Positions 19,148 to 28,289 of a stretch of 64,000 nucleotides of DNA are shown one piece after another (positions within the stretch are counted from its first letter, which is position 1; each line of letters begins with the position of its first letter). This DNA is from Prochlorococcus sp. AG-347-K18 (GTDB taxonomy: Bacteria > Cyanobacteriota > Cyanobacteriia > PCC-6307 > Cyanobiaceae). The position numbers and the translations under genes are program-made. Under the pieces are notes generated by a model that had not been told where the DNA came from, searched no databases, and saw nothing but the letters and a program-made list of their open reading frames with translations. The stretch is taken from positions 124,001-188,000 of the forward strand of contig QCCF01000002.1 in NCBI GenBank assembly GCA_003281365.1, written 5' to 3'.

Positions 19148-19480
19148 ACCAAAAACTATTTTTCGTTATGTTGAAATTATATACTGTCTTTGTATTTAAA
19201 AATTCTGTGTGAAATATAAAAAAAATTTTAAGAAATTTACAAAAAATTTAAGTAAAAATACCCATAACTCTGTCATAGAGCATAATTTAACAAAATATTC
19301 ATATAGTAACAATCATTAGAACATTTGTTACGTTAATGCATAACGAAAGAATCTTTGCCTTATTATTTTTGAAACGAATATCAAAAGTTTCGAATGTTTA
19401 GTTTTCTTGAACATTATTATTTAAATAAGTTTAAGAATTTGATCATTCGGCTTTAATCTTAATTATTTTCGAGGTGCTAG
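19148..19480 (+). promoter_or_regulatory. psaA upstream region (333 bp) with inverted repeats
   Basis: The intergenic region between cobJ and psaA holds no supported gene. It contains a minus-strand TATAAT (19176-19181) suited to cobJ. It also contains four inverted repeats: GTAACAA-N12-TTGTTAC (19306-19331), CGTTA-N5-TAACG (19331-19345), GAAAC-N11-GTTTC (19371-19391) and AATGTT-N11-AACATT (19393-19415). TATAGT at 19302-19307 may be a psaA -10. GAGGT at 19471-19475 is the psaA Shine-Dalgarno. Confidence 0.55.
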
Positions 19481-21784
19481 ATGACCATCAGCCCACCAGA
19501 AAGTGGAGAAAAAAACAAGAAAGTTTTGGAAGATCCCATTAAGGCCGATCCAAGACCTATTGATTTTGCCAAATTAGATAAGCCAGGTTTCTGGTCAAGT
19601 AAATTATCTAAGGGTCCAAAAACTACAACTTGGATCTGGAATTTGCATGCTGATGCACATGATTTTGATGTGCATACAGGCGATGCGGAAGAAGCAACAA
19701 GAAAAATCTTTTCAGCTCATTTTGGGCATCTTGCAGTCATATTCATATGGATGAGTGCTGCATTTTTCCATGGAGCTAGATTTTCTAATTATTCAGGTTG
19801 GTTAGCTGATCCAACTCATGTGAAACCTGGAGCGCAGCAGGTTTGGGCAATCGTCGGACAAGAAATGCTTAATGCTGATCTTGGGGCTAACTACAATGGT
19901 ATTCAAATAAGTTCCGGAATATTTCACATGTGGAGAGCATGGGGGATAACTAATGAAAGCGAACTAATGGCTTTAGCCATAGGTGCAGTGGTTATGGCAG
20001 CACTTATGCTCCATGCAGGAATTTTTCACTATCATAAAGCGGCTCCAAAAATGGAGTGGTTTCAAGATATTGAATCTATGCTTAACCACCACATAGCAGG
20101 TTTGGTGGGATTAGGTTCATTAGCTTGGGCAGGTCACTGTATTCATATAGGAGCTCCTACTGCTGCTCTTCTAGATGCGATAGATGCAGGGTCTCCTCTT
20201 GTTATTAATGGTAAGGAAATAGCTTCTATTGCGGATATGCCTATGCCCCATCAACTCTGCGATCCACAAATCATTGGTCAGATTTTCCCAGGGTTAGCAA
20301 GTGGAACTGGTAATTTCTTTAGTTTAAATTGGTTAGCTTTTTCAGATTTTCTTACGTTCAAAGGAGGGTTAAATCCAGTAACTGGAAGCTTATGGATGAC
20401 CGATATTTCACATCATCATCTAGCTTTTGGAGTGATAGCAATAATCGGTGGCCACATGTATAGAACTAATTATGGTATTGGTCATAGTATGAAAGAAATA
20501 TTAGATTCACAACAAGGAGATCCAATATTATTCCCCGCACCTAAGGGTCACCAAGGTCTATTCGAGTTTATGGCAGAAAGTAGACATGCACAGTTATCAG
20601 TAAACCTTGCGATGCTTGGATCAATAAGTATTCTTGTTTCACATCACATGTATGCCATGCCGCCATATCCTTATATAGCTACTGATTATATGACTGTTCT
20701 TGGACTATTTACTCATCACATGTGGATAGGCGGATTATTCATAGTTGGAGCAGGGGCGCATGCTGGAATTGCAATGGTTAGGGATTATGATCCAGCAAAA
20801 CACATTGATAATGTTCTTGACAGGATTTTAAAAGCTCGTGACGCTCTAATAAGTCACCTTAATTGGGTATGTATGTGGTTAGGATTCCACAGCTTTGGAC
20901 TATACATTCACAACGATACTATGAGGGCTTTGGGTAGACCTCAAGATATGTTTAGTGATTCTGCAATCCAACTTCAGCCAATTTTTGCTCAATGGGTACA
21001 AAGTATTCAGGCCTCTGCTGTTGGTACTTCTCTATTAGCAGGAACTGCTGAAGCTTTACCTCACAAAGCCTTAAGTGAAGTTTTTAACGGAAGTTTAGTA
21101 GAAGTTGGTGGAAAAGTTGCTATAGCTCCTATTCCATTAGGGACTGCCGATTTAATGATTCATCATATTCATGCCTTCCAAATCCACGTAACTGTATTGA
21201 TACTTTTAAAAGGAGTACTCTACGCGAGAAGTTCAAGATTAATCCCTGACAAAGCTTCTTTGGGATTTAGATTCCCATGTGATGGCCCCGGAAGAGGTGG
21301 CACATGTCAAGTTTCTTCATGGGATCACGTTTTCTTGGCTCTCTTCTGGATGTATAACTGTTTATCAATAGTTATTTTCCACTTCTCTTGGAAAATGCAG
21401 AGTGATGTTTGGGGACTTACAGGTGGTAATTTCGCTCAAAGTTCTATTACTATAAATGGTTGGTTAAGAGATTTCCTTTGGGCGCAAGCTTCACAAGTAT
21501 TAACAAGTTATGGTCAATCAATAAGTATGTACGGTTTGATGTTCTTAGGCGCACACTTTATCTGGGCATTTAGTTTAATGTTCCTCTTCAGTGGACGAGG
21601 ATATTGGCAAGAATTATTTGAATCAATTGTTTGGGCTCATAACAAATTAAAAGTTGCTCCAACTATTCAACCAAGAGCTCTATCTATCACTCAGGGACGA
21701 GCTGTAGGTGTAACACACTTCCTTGTTGGTGGTATCGCCACCACATGGGCCTTCTTCCACGCTCGCCTTTTTGGGCTCGGCTAA
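19481..21784 (+). CDS. psaA: Photosystem I P700 apoprotein A1
   Basis: PsaA pairs with PsaB to form the photosystem I core in the thylakoid membrane, binding P700, the electron-transfer chlorophylls, phylloquinone and half of the Fx 4Fe-4S cluster. The Fx motif [12 protein letters not shown] lies near residues 597-608. Repeated His-rich membrane helices (such as [25 protein letters not shown]) bind chlorophyll. At 767 residues it is slightly longer than the roughly 750 typical elsewhere. It has a good Shine-Dalgarno and is followed by psaB after 27 bp. Confidence 0.99.
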   Translation: MTISPPESGEKNKKVLEDPIKADPRPIDFAKLDKPGFWSSKLSKGPKTTTWIWNLHADAHDFDVHTGDAEEATRKIFSAHFGHLAVIFIWMSAAFFHGARFSNYSGWLADPTHVKPGAQQVWAIVGQEMLNADLGANYNGIQISSGIFHMWRAWGITNESELMALAIGAVVMAALMLHAGIFHYHKAAPKMEWFQDIESMLNHHIAGLVGLGSLAWAGHCIHIGAPTAALLDAIDAGSPLVINGKEIASIADMPMPHQLCDPQIIGQIFPGLASGTGNFFSLNWLAFSDFLTFKGGLNPVTGSLWMTDISHHHLAFGVIAIIGGHMYRTNYGIGHSMKEILDSQQGDPILFPAPKGHQGLFEFMAESRHAQLSVNLAMLGSISILVSHHMYAMPPYPYIATDYMTVLGLFTHHMWIGGLFIVGAGAHAGIAMVRDYDPAKHIDNVLDRILKARDALISHLNWVCMWLGFHSFGLYIHNDTMRALGRPQDMFSDSAIQLQPIFAQWVQSIQASAVGTSLLAGTAEALPHKALSEVFNGSLVEVGGKVAIAPIPLGTADLMIHHIHAFQIHVTVLILLKGVLYARSSRLIPDKASLGFRFPCDGPGRGGTCQVSSWDHVFLALFWMYNCLSIVIFHFSWKMQSDVWGLTGGNFAQSSITINGWLRDFLWAQASQVLTSYGQSISMYGLMFLGAHFIWAFSLMFLFSGRGYWQELFESIVWAHNKLKVAPTIQPRALSITQGRAVGVTHFLVGGIATTWAFFHARLFGLG

Positions 21785-21811
21785 TTTCCTGAACTTTACC
21801 TTTTTAATTCA

Positions 21812-24040
21812 ATGGCAACAAAATTTCCATCATTTAACCAGGGTCTAGCTCAGGACCCTACAACCCGACGAATATGGTACGGAATAGCTACCGCTCATGA
21901 CTTTGAAAGTCATGATGGCATGACCGAAGAAAAGCTTTATCAGAAGCTTTTCTCAACACACTTTGGTCACTTGGCGATAATCGCACTTTGGGTAGCAGGC
22001 AACTTATTTCATATAGCTTGGCAGGGTAACTTTGAGCAATTTGTTCTTGATCCAACTCATGTTCGTCCTATTGCTCATGCTATATGGGATCCTCATTTTG
22101 GTTCTGGTATTACAGAAGCAATGACACAAGCCGGAGCTAGTGGTCCAGTAAACATAGCTTATTCAGGTCTTTATCATTGGTGGTACACAATTGGAATGAG
22201 AACTAATGAGCAACTGTTTCAAGCTTCAATATTCATGAGTATTTTGGCATGTTGGACTTTATTTGCAGGTTGGTTACATTTACAACCAAAATTTAGACCT
22301 TCACTTGCATGGTTTAAAAATGCTGAGTCAAGGTTAAATCATCACTTAGCCGTTTTATTTGGTTTTAGTAGTATTGCTTGGACAGGTCATTTAGTTCATG
22401 TAGCCATACCTGAATCTAGAGGCCAGCATGTAGGTTGGGATAATTGGTTAACAGTTCTGCCACATCCAGCTGGATTAGCCCCTTTCTTTACTCTTAATTG
22501 GGGAGCATATGCTCAAAATCCTGATTCATTAGATCAAGTATTTGGTACTGCAGAAGGAGCTGGAACAGCAATCTTTACCTTCTTAGGGGGACTTCATCCT
22601 CAAAGTGAGGCTTTATGGCTTACTGATATTGCTCATCACCACATTGCAATTGGTACAGTTTTTGTAATTGCTGGTCATATGTACAGGAATACTTTTGGTA
22701 TCGGCCACAGCCTTAAAGAAATTACTGAAGCTCACAATACCAGACATCCAAATGATCCACATAAAGGCAGTTTTGGTATTAACCATGATGGTATTTATGA
22801 GACTGTAAATAACTCATTACACTTCCAACTAGGATTAGCTCTAGCATCCCTTGGAGTGGCAACTTCTCTTGTAGCTCAGCATATGGGTGCTCTACCTTCT
22901 TATGCTTTTATTGCAAGAGACTACACTACGCAATCTGCTCTCTATAGTCATCACCAGTACATAGCGATGTTCTTGATGGTCGGTGCATTTGCACATGGAG
23001 CTATTTTCTTTGTAAGGGATTACGATCCTGAATTGAACAAAGATAATGTCCTAGCAAGAGTATTAGGAACTAAGGAAGCTCTTATAAGTCACCTCAGTTG
23101 GGTCACTATGTTGCTTGGATTCCATACTCTTGGAATTTATGTTCATAACGATGTTGTTGTTGCTTTTGGTAATCCAGAAAAACAAATTTTAATTGAACCA
23201 GTATTCGCTCAATTTGTTCAAGCTGCTCAAGGAAAGATGATGTATGGTTTTAATGCTTTATTATCTGACCCTACAAGTTCTGCAAGCCTTGCGGCTAATT
23301 CATTACCAGGTAATCATTATTGGATGGATCTTATCAATAGACAAGATGCATTAAGTGCTTTCTTACCTATTGGCCCTGCTGATTTCTTAGTTCATCATGC
23401 AATCGCTTTAGGTCTACATACTACTGCCCTAATTCTTATTAAAGGAGCTCTTGACGCAAGAGGAACAAAATTAATACCTGATAAGAAAGATTTAGGTTAT
23501 GCTTTTCCTTGCGACGGTCCTGGACGTGGAGGTACTTGTGATAGTTCTTCTTGGGACGCTATGTACTTAGCAATGTTCTGGGCATTAAATTTAATAGCAT
23601 GGGTAACTTTTTACTGGCATTGGAAGCATCTAGCAATATGGCAGGGAAATGTAGCCCAATTTAATGAATCAGGAACTTATTTAATGGGGTGGTTCAGAGA
23701 TTATCTATGGTTAAACTCTGCTCAGCTTATTAACGGATATAATCCATTTGGAGTTAATTCTCTATCTCCTTGGGCTTGGATGTTCCTATTTGGTCATTTA
23801 GTTTGGGCTACTGGTTTCATGTTCCTAATATCATGGCGTGGATATTGGCAAGAACTAATTGAAACATTAGTTTGGGCACATCAGCGTACTCCAATAGCTA
23901 ATCTTGTAGGCTGGAGAGATAAGCCAGTTGCACTATCAATTGTTCAAGCTAGATTAGTTGGTTTAGCACATTTTACGATTGGAAACATTCTTACATTTGG
24001 TGCTTTTGTAATTGCATCAACATCAGGTAAGTTTGGTTAA
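21812..24040 (+). CDS. psaB: Photosystem I P700 apoprotein A2
   Basis: PsaB is the partner of PsaA in the photosystem I reaction centre. The second Fx-binding motif, [12 protein letters not shown], lies near residues 565-576. Chlorophyll-binding helices with paired histidines ([26 protein letters not shown]) run through the 742-residue protein. The C-terminus [24 protein letters not shown] is typical. It is co-directional with psaA and followed by a strong terminator, so the pair forms a bicistronic operon. Confidence 0.99.
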   Translation: MATKFPSFNQGLAQDPTTRRIWYGIATAHDFESHDGMTEEKLYQKLFSTHFGHLAIIALWVAGNLFHIAWQGNFEQFVLDPTHVRPIAHAIWDPHFGSGITEAMTQAGASGPVNIAYSGLYHWWYTIGMRTNEQLFQASIFMSILACWTLFAGWLHLQPKFRPSLAWFKNAESRLNHHLAVLFGFSSIAWTGHLVHVAIPESRGQHVGWDNWLTVLPHPAGLAPFFTLNWGAYAQNPDSLDQVFGTAEGAGTAIFTFLGGLHPQSEALWLTDIAHHHIAIGTVFVIAGHMYRNTFGIGHSLKEITEAHNTRHPNDPHKGSFGINHDGIYETVNNSLHFQLGLALASLGVATSLVAQHMGALPSYAFIARDYTTQSALYSHHQYIAMFLMVGAFAHGAIFFVRDYDPELNKDNVLARVLGTKEALISHLSWVTMLLGFHTLGIYVHNDVVVAFGNPEKQILIEPVFAQFVQAAQGKMMYGFNALLSDPTSSASLAANSLPGNHYWMDLINRQDALSAFLPIGPADFLVHHAIALGLHTTALILIKGALDARGTKLIPDKKDLGYAFPCDGPGRGGTCDSSSWDAMYLAMFWALNLIAWVTFYWHWKHLAIWQGNVAQFNESGTYLMGWFRDYLWLNSAQLINGYNPFGVNSLSPWAWMFLFGHLVWATGFMFLISWRGYWQELIETLVWAHQRTPIANLVGWRDKPVALSIVQARLVGLAHFTIGNILTFGAFVIASTSGKFG

Positions 24041-24056
24041 CTTTGCTTAAAGCAAT

Positions 24057-24086
24057 AAAATCACCACTAATGTGGTGATTTTTTTT
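24057..24086 (+). terminator. Rho-independent terminator of psaAB
   Basis: TCACCAC (24061-24067) and GTGGTGA (24072-24078) form a perfect stem with a TAAT loop, extended by flanking AAAA/TTTT and followed by a run of T residues to 24086. It ends 46 nt after the psaB stop. This is the clearest terminator in the window. Confidence 0.93.
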
Positions 24087-24141
24087 GTTTAATTTCATGC
24101 TCTAAATTAAGTTAAGATTATATGATTAATATTTAATAAAT

Positions 24142-25104
24142 ATGTCTGATATAAAGCAATTAATTTCAATTATTATACCTGTTTTCAATGAAAGTGAAAG
24201 TATAAGTTTTTTATTGGATGAAGTTATAAGTGTAATGACAGCTAATAAAATAAATTTTGAATTGATTGTTGTAAATGATGGCTCTAAAGATAATACTCAC
24301 CAAGTATTAAAAGAACTAACTATAAAAATTAAAGAACTGTCAGTAATTTGCCTTCGCAAAAATTATGGACAAACAGCAGCAATGTCAGCTGGTTTTGACA
24401 ATTCTAAAGGTGATATTGTAATTAGTTTAGATGGTGATTTACAGAATGATCCAAATGATATTCCTAAATTAATTTCAGAAATTAATAATGGTTATGATGT
24501 GATCTGTGGATGGCGGTTTGATAGAAAAGATAAATTAATCAATAGAAAAATACCATCAAAACTAGCAAATAAATTAATAGCTAAAGTAACAGGTTTGAAG
24601 TTGCATGATTATGGATGCTCATTAAAAGCTTTTAAAAAAGAAATCATAGGTGATATAAAGCTTTATGGTGAACTTCATAGGTTTCTTCCAGTTTTAGCAA
24701 ATATTGAAGGTGCAAGAATTAAGGAAATTAAAGTTAATCATAGAAGTCGAAAATATGGGTCTAGTAAATATGGTATCGATAGAACATTTAGAGTTTTAAT
24801 GGATTTACTAACTGTTTGGTTTATGACTAAATTTTTAACTAGACCTATGTATGGATTTGGCTTTATAGGAATTATAAGTATTCTGATAAGCCTTACCATG
24901 AGCTCTTACTTAATAGTTTTAAAAATAATGGGTGAGGATATTGGAAATCGTCCGATGTTAATGTTTTCTTTAATATTAGGAATTGCTGGTGTTCAATTAT
25001 TCAGCTTTGGGTTATTGAGCGAACTTTTAATTAGGACATATCATGAGAGCCAAAGTCGACCAATTTACAGAATTAGATCTATTAGTAATTCAACTAAAAT
25101 GTAA
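24142..25104 (+). CDS. Family 2 glycosyltransferase, DPM/GtrB-like, membrane-bound
   Basis: The 320-residue protein has a GT-A fold start (SIIIPVFNESESISFLLDEV), NDGSKD, and a DxD-type metal site in SLDGDLQNDP (D97-D99). Two C-terminal hydrophobic spans (about residues 228-300) anchor it. This layout is that of polyprenyl-phosphate glucosyl- or mannosyl-transferases (GtrB, DPM1), which make lipid-linked sugars for surface glycans. The exact sugar cannot be read from sequence. It follows the psaAB terminator and stands as a separate unit. Confidence 0.88.
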   Translation: MSDIKQLISIIIPVFNESESISFLLDEVISVMTANKINFELIVVNDGSKDNTHQVLKELTIKIKELSVICLRKNYGQTAAMSAGFDNSKGDIVISLDGDLQNDPNDIPKLISEINNGYDVICGWRFDRKDKLINRKIPSKLANKLIAKVTGLKLHDYGCSLKAFKKEIIGDIKLYGELHRFLPVLANIEGARIKEIKVNHRSRKYGSSKYGIDRTFRVLMDLLTVWFMTKFLTRPMYGFGFIGIISILISLTMSSYLIVLKIMGEDIGNRPMLMFSLILGIAGVQLFSFGLLSELLIRTYHESQSRPIYRIRSISNSTKM

Positions 25105-25107
25105 TTT

Positions 25108-25503
25108 TTATTTGAATTTCCTTATTAAAAAAGCTGAATATTCAACTACCTCAGGCGAAATATCTCTTAAGCCTTTTCGCAAAATTGGCAATGTTGATTT
25201 ATCAGCTATCTCTTGTGCAATCTTTAATGCTTGTAATTTATCAGCTGTATTTCCTTTAAAAAGAGTAGACATTTTATTTCTTTGAGAATTTTTATAAAAT
25301 GCTGAGTACCTTTTTTCTCCATGCTTGTAAGAAAAACTTTTTTTATTAGGTAGAAATTTAATATTATTATTTTTTCTATTTCTGTTTAATTTAACGGAAT
25401 ATACATTGCCTTCCTTTATTAACTTTTTAAAGCTTCTTTTTTTTAAAACTAGGAGTAATATTCCTATAAAAATAATAAGTAGAATTGCGAAAAAATTTAA
25501 CAT
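25108..25503 (-). CDS. Small membrane-anchored protein with a HEAT-like C-terminus
   Basis: I do not recognise this 131-residue protein as a named family. Residues 1-20 form one hydrophobic segment (LNFFAILLIIFIGILLLVL) followed by positive residues, suggesting an N-terminal anchor with the rest cytoplasmic. The middle is very Lys/Asn-rich. The last about 45 residues (LQALKIAQEIADKSTLPILR and onward) look like a HEAT-type helical pair. It converges on the glycosyltransferase with a 3-bp gap and is divergent from psaI. Confidence 0.7.
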   Translation of the reverse strand: MLNFFAILLIIFIGILLLVLKKRSFKKLIKEGNVYSVKLNRNRKNNNIKFLPNKKSFSYKHGEKRYSAFYKNSQRNKMSTLFKGNTADKLQALKIAQEIADKSTLPILRKGLRDISPEVVEYSAFLIRKFK

Positions 25504-25558
25504 GTAAAAAGTTAATAATTTTTATATCATCCAGTAATAAAATTAACACTATCTAGCA

Positions 25559-25595
25559 TATAAATACTAAAGTGTTTAAAGATGTTTAAAGAACC
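25559..25595 (+). promoter_or_regulatory. psaI promoter and tandem decamer leader
   Basis: TATAAA at 25559-25564 is a -10 candidate predicting initiation near 25571. The short leader then contains two exact head-to-tail copies of TGTTTAAAGA (25573-25582 and 25583-25592), ending 3 nt before the psaI ATG. No Shine-Dalgarno is visible. Confidence 0.4.
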
Positions 25596-25709
25596 ATGCC
25601 ATCTGATTTACCAAGCCTCTTACCCTCAATTTTTGTTCCCTTAATTGGTATAGCAATGCCTGCTGTTTTTATTGTATTGATTGGAAGGTTTATTACAGCA
25701 ACTGAATAA
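25596..25709 (+). CDS. psaI: Photosystem I subunit VIII
   Basis: PsaI is a single-span photosystem I subunit next to PsaL that supports its binding and trimer formation. The 37-residue product reads MPSDLPSLLPSIFVPLIGIA then MPAVFIVLIGRFITATE, with one hydrophobic span and the conserved GRFITATE-like end. It lies 27 bp upstream of psaL on the same strand, the usual psaI-psaL pairing. Length matches the family. Confidence 0.93.
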   Translation: MPSDLPSLLPSIFVPLIGIAMPAVFIVLIGRFITATE

Positions 25710-25736
25710 ATTATTAAAAACTAAACTATTAAAAAA

Positions 25737-26336
25737 ATGAGCGACTTTCAAAAATCATTCTCAGAATCAACAAGTTCAATTAAGTTTGATGAGAAATACA
25801 TAGATAGTTCTGTACAACCAAATGATATTGGTGTTGCAGAACAATGGGCAGTAAAAACGGTTGCTGATCCTTGTGTTGGCAACTTAGCTACTCCAGTTAA
25901 CAGTGGCTATTTTACAAAAGTCTTTATAAATAACTTACCTTTTTACAGAGAAGGTATATCTCCTAACTTTAGAGGTTTAGAGACTGGAGCTGCTTTTGGA
26001 TATCTTCTATACGGTCCTTTCTCCATGACTGGCCCATTAAGAAATTCTGAATTTGCTCTTACAGCTGGACTTCTCGCTGCTATTGGAGCTGTTCATATTT
26101 TGACAGCACTTCTAGTTCTCTACAATGCACCCGGTAAAGCACCAAATGTTCAACCTCCAGATGCGACTGTTAATAATCCGCCAAAGGATCTATTTACAAG
26201 AGCTGGTTGGGCTGATTTTACAAGTGGATTTTGGTTAGGAGGCTGTGGAGGAGCTGTTTTTGCTTGGTTACTTGTTGGAACATTACACTTAGACACCATA
26301 ATGCCAATCATTAAAAATATTTGGACTGCTGGTTGA
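25737..26336 (+). CDS. psaL: Photosystem I subunit XI
   Basis: PsaL mediates trimerisation of photosystem I in cyanobacteria. The 199-residue protein has [34 protein letters not shown]-type family sequence, then [12 protein letters not shown] and two C-terminal hydrophobic spans. It is longer than the roughly 150-residue freshwater proteins because of an N-terminal extension of about 40 residues, as seen in marine picocyanobacteria. It forms an operon with psaI. Confidence 0.97.
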   Translation: MSDFQKSFSESTSSIKFDEKYIDSSVQPNDIGVAEQWAVKTVADPCVGNLATPVNSGYFTKVFINNLPFYREGISPNFRGLETGAAFGYLLYGPFSMTGPLRNSEFALTAGLLAAIGAVHILTALLVLYNAPGKAPNVQPPDATVNNPPKDLFTRAGWADFTSGFWLGGCGGAVFAWLLVGTLHLDTIMPIIKNIWTAG

Positions 26337-26373
26337 TTCTGAATACCTAAATAAAAGAATAAGTAATATTTTA

Positions 26374-26394
26374 AATTTAATTTGAAATTAAATT
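26374..26394. terminator. AT-only palindrome between convergent psaL and NlpC/P60 gene
   Basis: AATTTAATTT and AAATTAAATT form a perfect 10-bp inverted repeat around a single G at 26384, lying between two convergent stop codons. All pairs are A-T, so the RNA hairpin is weak. A bidirectional terminator role is plausible but not certain. Confidence 0.3.
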
Positions 26395-26408
26395 AGGAAC
26401 TCTAATTA

Positions 26409-27167
26409 CTAACGTATCGTTCTATCCCATCTATAATTTCTAACTACTCTTCCTGCTGAAATTAGTTTTGATTTATAATGCAATGAGATTTTATCATTAG
26501 ATTCTTTTAGAGTATCTAATCCTATACCGTTTCGGCCGAAATCCTTTCCAGAGCAATGGTAATACAATCCATTTCCTTTGTAGATTCCAATATGATCACA
26601 TTTTTCTTCATTTCCAAAAAATAAAAGATCACCTGGTTCTAGACCAGCATTAGATTCTTTGAAATAAAAAAGATGTTTACAAAAACTTTTTATTTGATAG
26701 GAGTCTCGTGGTATGTGAATATTATGTTTAAAAAAAGCAGTCTGAATTAACCCGGAACAATCAAAGTTGGGACCTAATGTGCCTCCCCAGAGATATTCAT
26801 TAGTTAACTCAGATTGATCCTTAATCCATTTTAGAATTGAATTAATTTTATCTTTTGTAAAGAAGAGTTCTTTTTTTGAATTCTCAGTTTTTCCCAATTC
26901 GCATTTTTCAATAATTAATCCGTCTATATTTATCCAACAAAGGTAACCATCTTCATATAGTTGAACTAGTATTCTTGAAAATTTATGGTTCTGTTGATAA
27001 CTATTGGGATAAAGTAGCCTAAAAATTCTATTTTGAAATATTTCAGTCACTAATTTATCTTCTGTTGCATTTTGATATCCCGAAATATTAACTTTTAATT
27101 GCCACCAAATAGTTTTTGAAAAATTAGTTTGTTTAAATAGTGAGATAGGTTTTTTATAATTTTTCAT
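26409..27167 (-). CDS. NlpC/P60 family cysteine peptidase
   Basis: NlpC/P60 enzymes cut peptide bonds in peptidoglycan stem peptides. The C-terminal half carries the catalytic Cys137 in NFDCSGLIQTAFF, the His192 in CDHIGIYKG and the third polar residue near His204 in YYHCSG, all in the expected order. The N-terminal 120 residues look like an SH3-type targeting region. There is no signal peptide in the 252 residues, which is odd for a wall enzyme. It is head-to-head with the serine hydrolase, with 3 bp between start codons. Confidence 0.88.
   Translation of the reverse strand: MKNYKKPISLFKQTNFSKTIWWQLKVNISGYQNATEDKLVTEIFQNRIFRLLYPNSYQQNHKFSRILVQLYEDGYLCWINIDGLIIEKCELGKTENSKKELFFTKDKINSILKWIKDQSELTNEYLWGGTLGPNFDCSGLIQTAFFKHNIHIPRDSYQIKSFCKHLFYFKESNAGLEPGDLLFFGNEEKCDHIGIYKGNGLYYHCSGKDFGRNGIGLDTLKESNDKISLHYKSKLISAGRVVRNYRWDRTIR
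27155..27160 (+). promoter_or_regulatory. Candidate -10 element for the serine hydrolase gene
   Basis: TATAAT lies 10 nt before the ATG at 27171, inside the start of the opposing NlpC/P60 gene. Initiation at the usual distance would give a leaderless or nearly leaderless message. Confidence 0.35.
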
Positions 27168-27170
27168 ACA

Positions 27171-28079
27171 ATGTCCTTTTACTATTTAAGTAAAGAGATG
27201 GGTTTAGCCTTAAATAATATTTTAGGGAAAGCATGCTCTTATAATAAAGATTTTTCAAGAGAAGATATTGCCATAACTTGGATTAATTATAAAAGTGAAA
27301 ATAAAAGCGTATTTAAAGGTTTCGGAACTGGCATCAATAATAAAAAAATGTTTTACCCTGCTAGCCTAGTGAAGTTAGTTTATGGTCTTGCAGCATATTA
27401 TTGGATTAAAAAAGGAAGTTTATTTTTATCAGACGAACTAATTGATGCTGTAAATAAAATGTTATCTTTTTCTAGTAATAATGCAACAAGCTTCTTGATT
27501 GATTTACTTACTGGAACAACAAGTGGACCTTGTCTTGAAGGCGAATCATGGGAAAATTGGAAATATCAAAGAAGCATAATAAACGATTGGCTACATGATT
27601 TAAATTGGGAGGAATTTAATGGTATAAATTGCTGTCAGAAGACTTGGGATGATGGCCCATTTGGTCGTGAAAAAGAATTTTATGGACATGATAATAAAAA
27701 TAGAAACGCTATGAATTCTGATTCAGTTGCAAGGGTTTTGGAGGAAATTATGATTCATATTGATTATCAAAAAAATGACTTAAATTTACGAAGTTTTTTG
27801 AAAAGAAATTTAAATAAAGTTGTGCTTACAAACGATTCTCTTAATCAAATAGATGGTTTTTTGGGTGAAGGATTACCAGAAAACATTAATCTTTGGAGTA
27901 AAGCAGGCTTAATGTCTGAAGTTAGACATGATTCAGCTTGGTGGACTAATAGTCAATTTTTACATACTTTATTAGTTGTTTTTTGTAATGGAGAAAAATA
28001 TTCAAAAGATACTTCCTTCTTGCCATTCATAGCCAAAGAAGTATATGAATTTAATAAGAGATATAGTATTGAGGACTAA
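27171..28079 (+). CDS. Beta-lactamase/PBP-fold serine hydrolase
   Basis: This 302-residue protein has the three motifs of class A beta-lactamase-like enzymes: S65-L-V-K68 (PASLVKLVYG), S102-N-N (SFSSNNATSFL) and K244-A-G (LWSKAGLMSE) in place of KTG. Members include beta-lactamases, D-Ala-D-Ala peptidases and esterases; the neighbouring peptidoglycan peptidase suggests a cell-wall role. No signal peptide is evident. An alternative start at 27198 is possible. Its stop overlaps the stop of the opposing 70-residue gene by three bases of sequence. Confidence 0.8.
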   Translation: MSFYYLSKEMGLALNNILGKACSYNKDFSREDIAITWINYKSENKSVFKGFGTGINNKKMFYPASLVKLVYGLAAYYWIKKGSLFLSDELIDAVNKMLSFSSNNATSFLIDLLTGTTSGPCLEGESWENWKYQRSIINDWLHDLNWEEFNGINCCQKTWDDGPFGREKEFYGHDNKNRNAMNSDSVARVLEEIMIHIDYQKNDLNLRSFLKRNLNKVVLTNDSLNQIDGFLGEGLPENINLWSKAGLMSEVRHDSAWWTNSQFLHTLLVVFCNGEKYSKDTSFLPFIAKEVYEFNKRYSIED

Positions 28080-28288
28080 AGTAAATCATCTAAATAATTA
28101 GAATCTAATTTATTAGTATAGGCTTCATAAGGTAACATCATTACCTCTTCGAAATTTAAATCATTCATAATCCATTCTCTATATTCTGCTAACAAACTTT
28201 TTCTATCTTCATTATTTAATTCATGTATGCGCAATGCTGTATCTTTAAAATTTTCTTTAATTAAATTTTCAATTTCCTTCTTACTCAT
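28076..28288 (-). CDS. Conserved-looking small acidic protein, unknown function
   Basis: I do not recognise this 70-residue product. It is predicted mostly helical, with an amphipathic N-terminus (MSKKEIENLIKENFKD), a central ALRIHELNNEDRKSLLAEYR helix and an acidic C-terminus ending YLDDLL. It has no membrane segment and no cysteine. It starts one base after the stop of the resolvase-like gene on the same strand, so the two are almost certainly co-transcribed and coupled. A role as partner or regulator of that protein is possible but speculative. Confidence 0.65.
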   Translation of the reverse strand: MSKKEIENLIKENFKDTALRIHELNNEDRKSLLAEYREWIMNDLNFEEVMMLPYEAYTNKLDSNYLDDLL

Positions 28289-28289
28289 T

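Noticed and set aside
18843-19199. Plus-strand 118-codon open frame opposite the cobJ start
   Set aside because: It overlaps the conserved CbiG-like region and the psaA upstream region, and its product looks like reverse-frame sequence with no recognisable domain.
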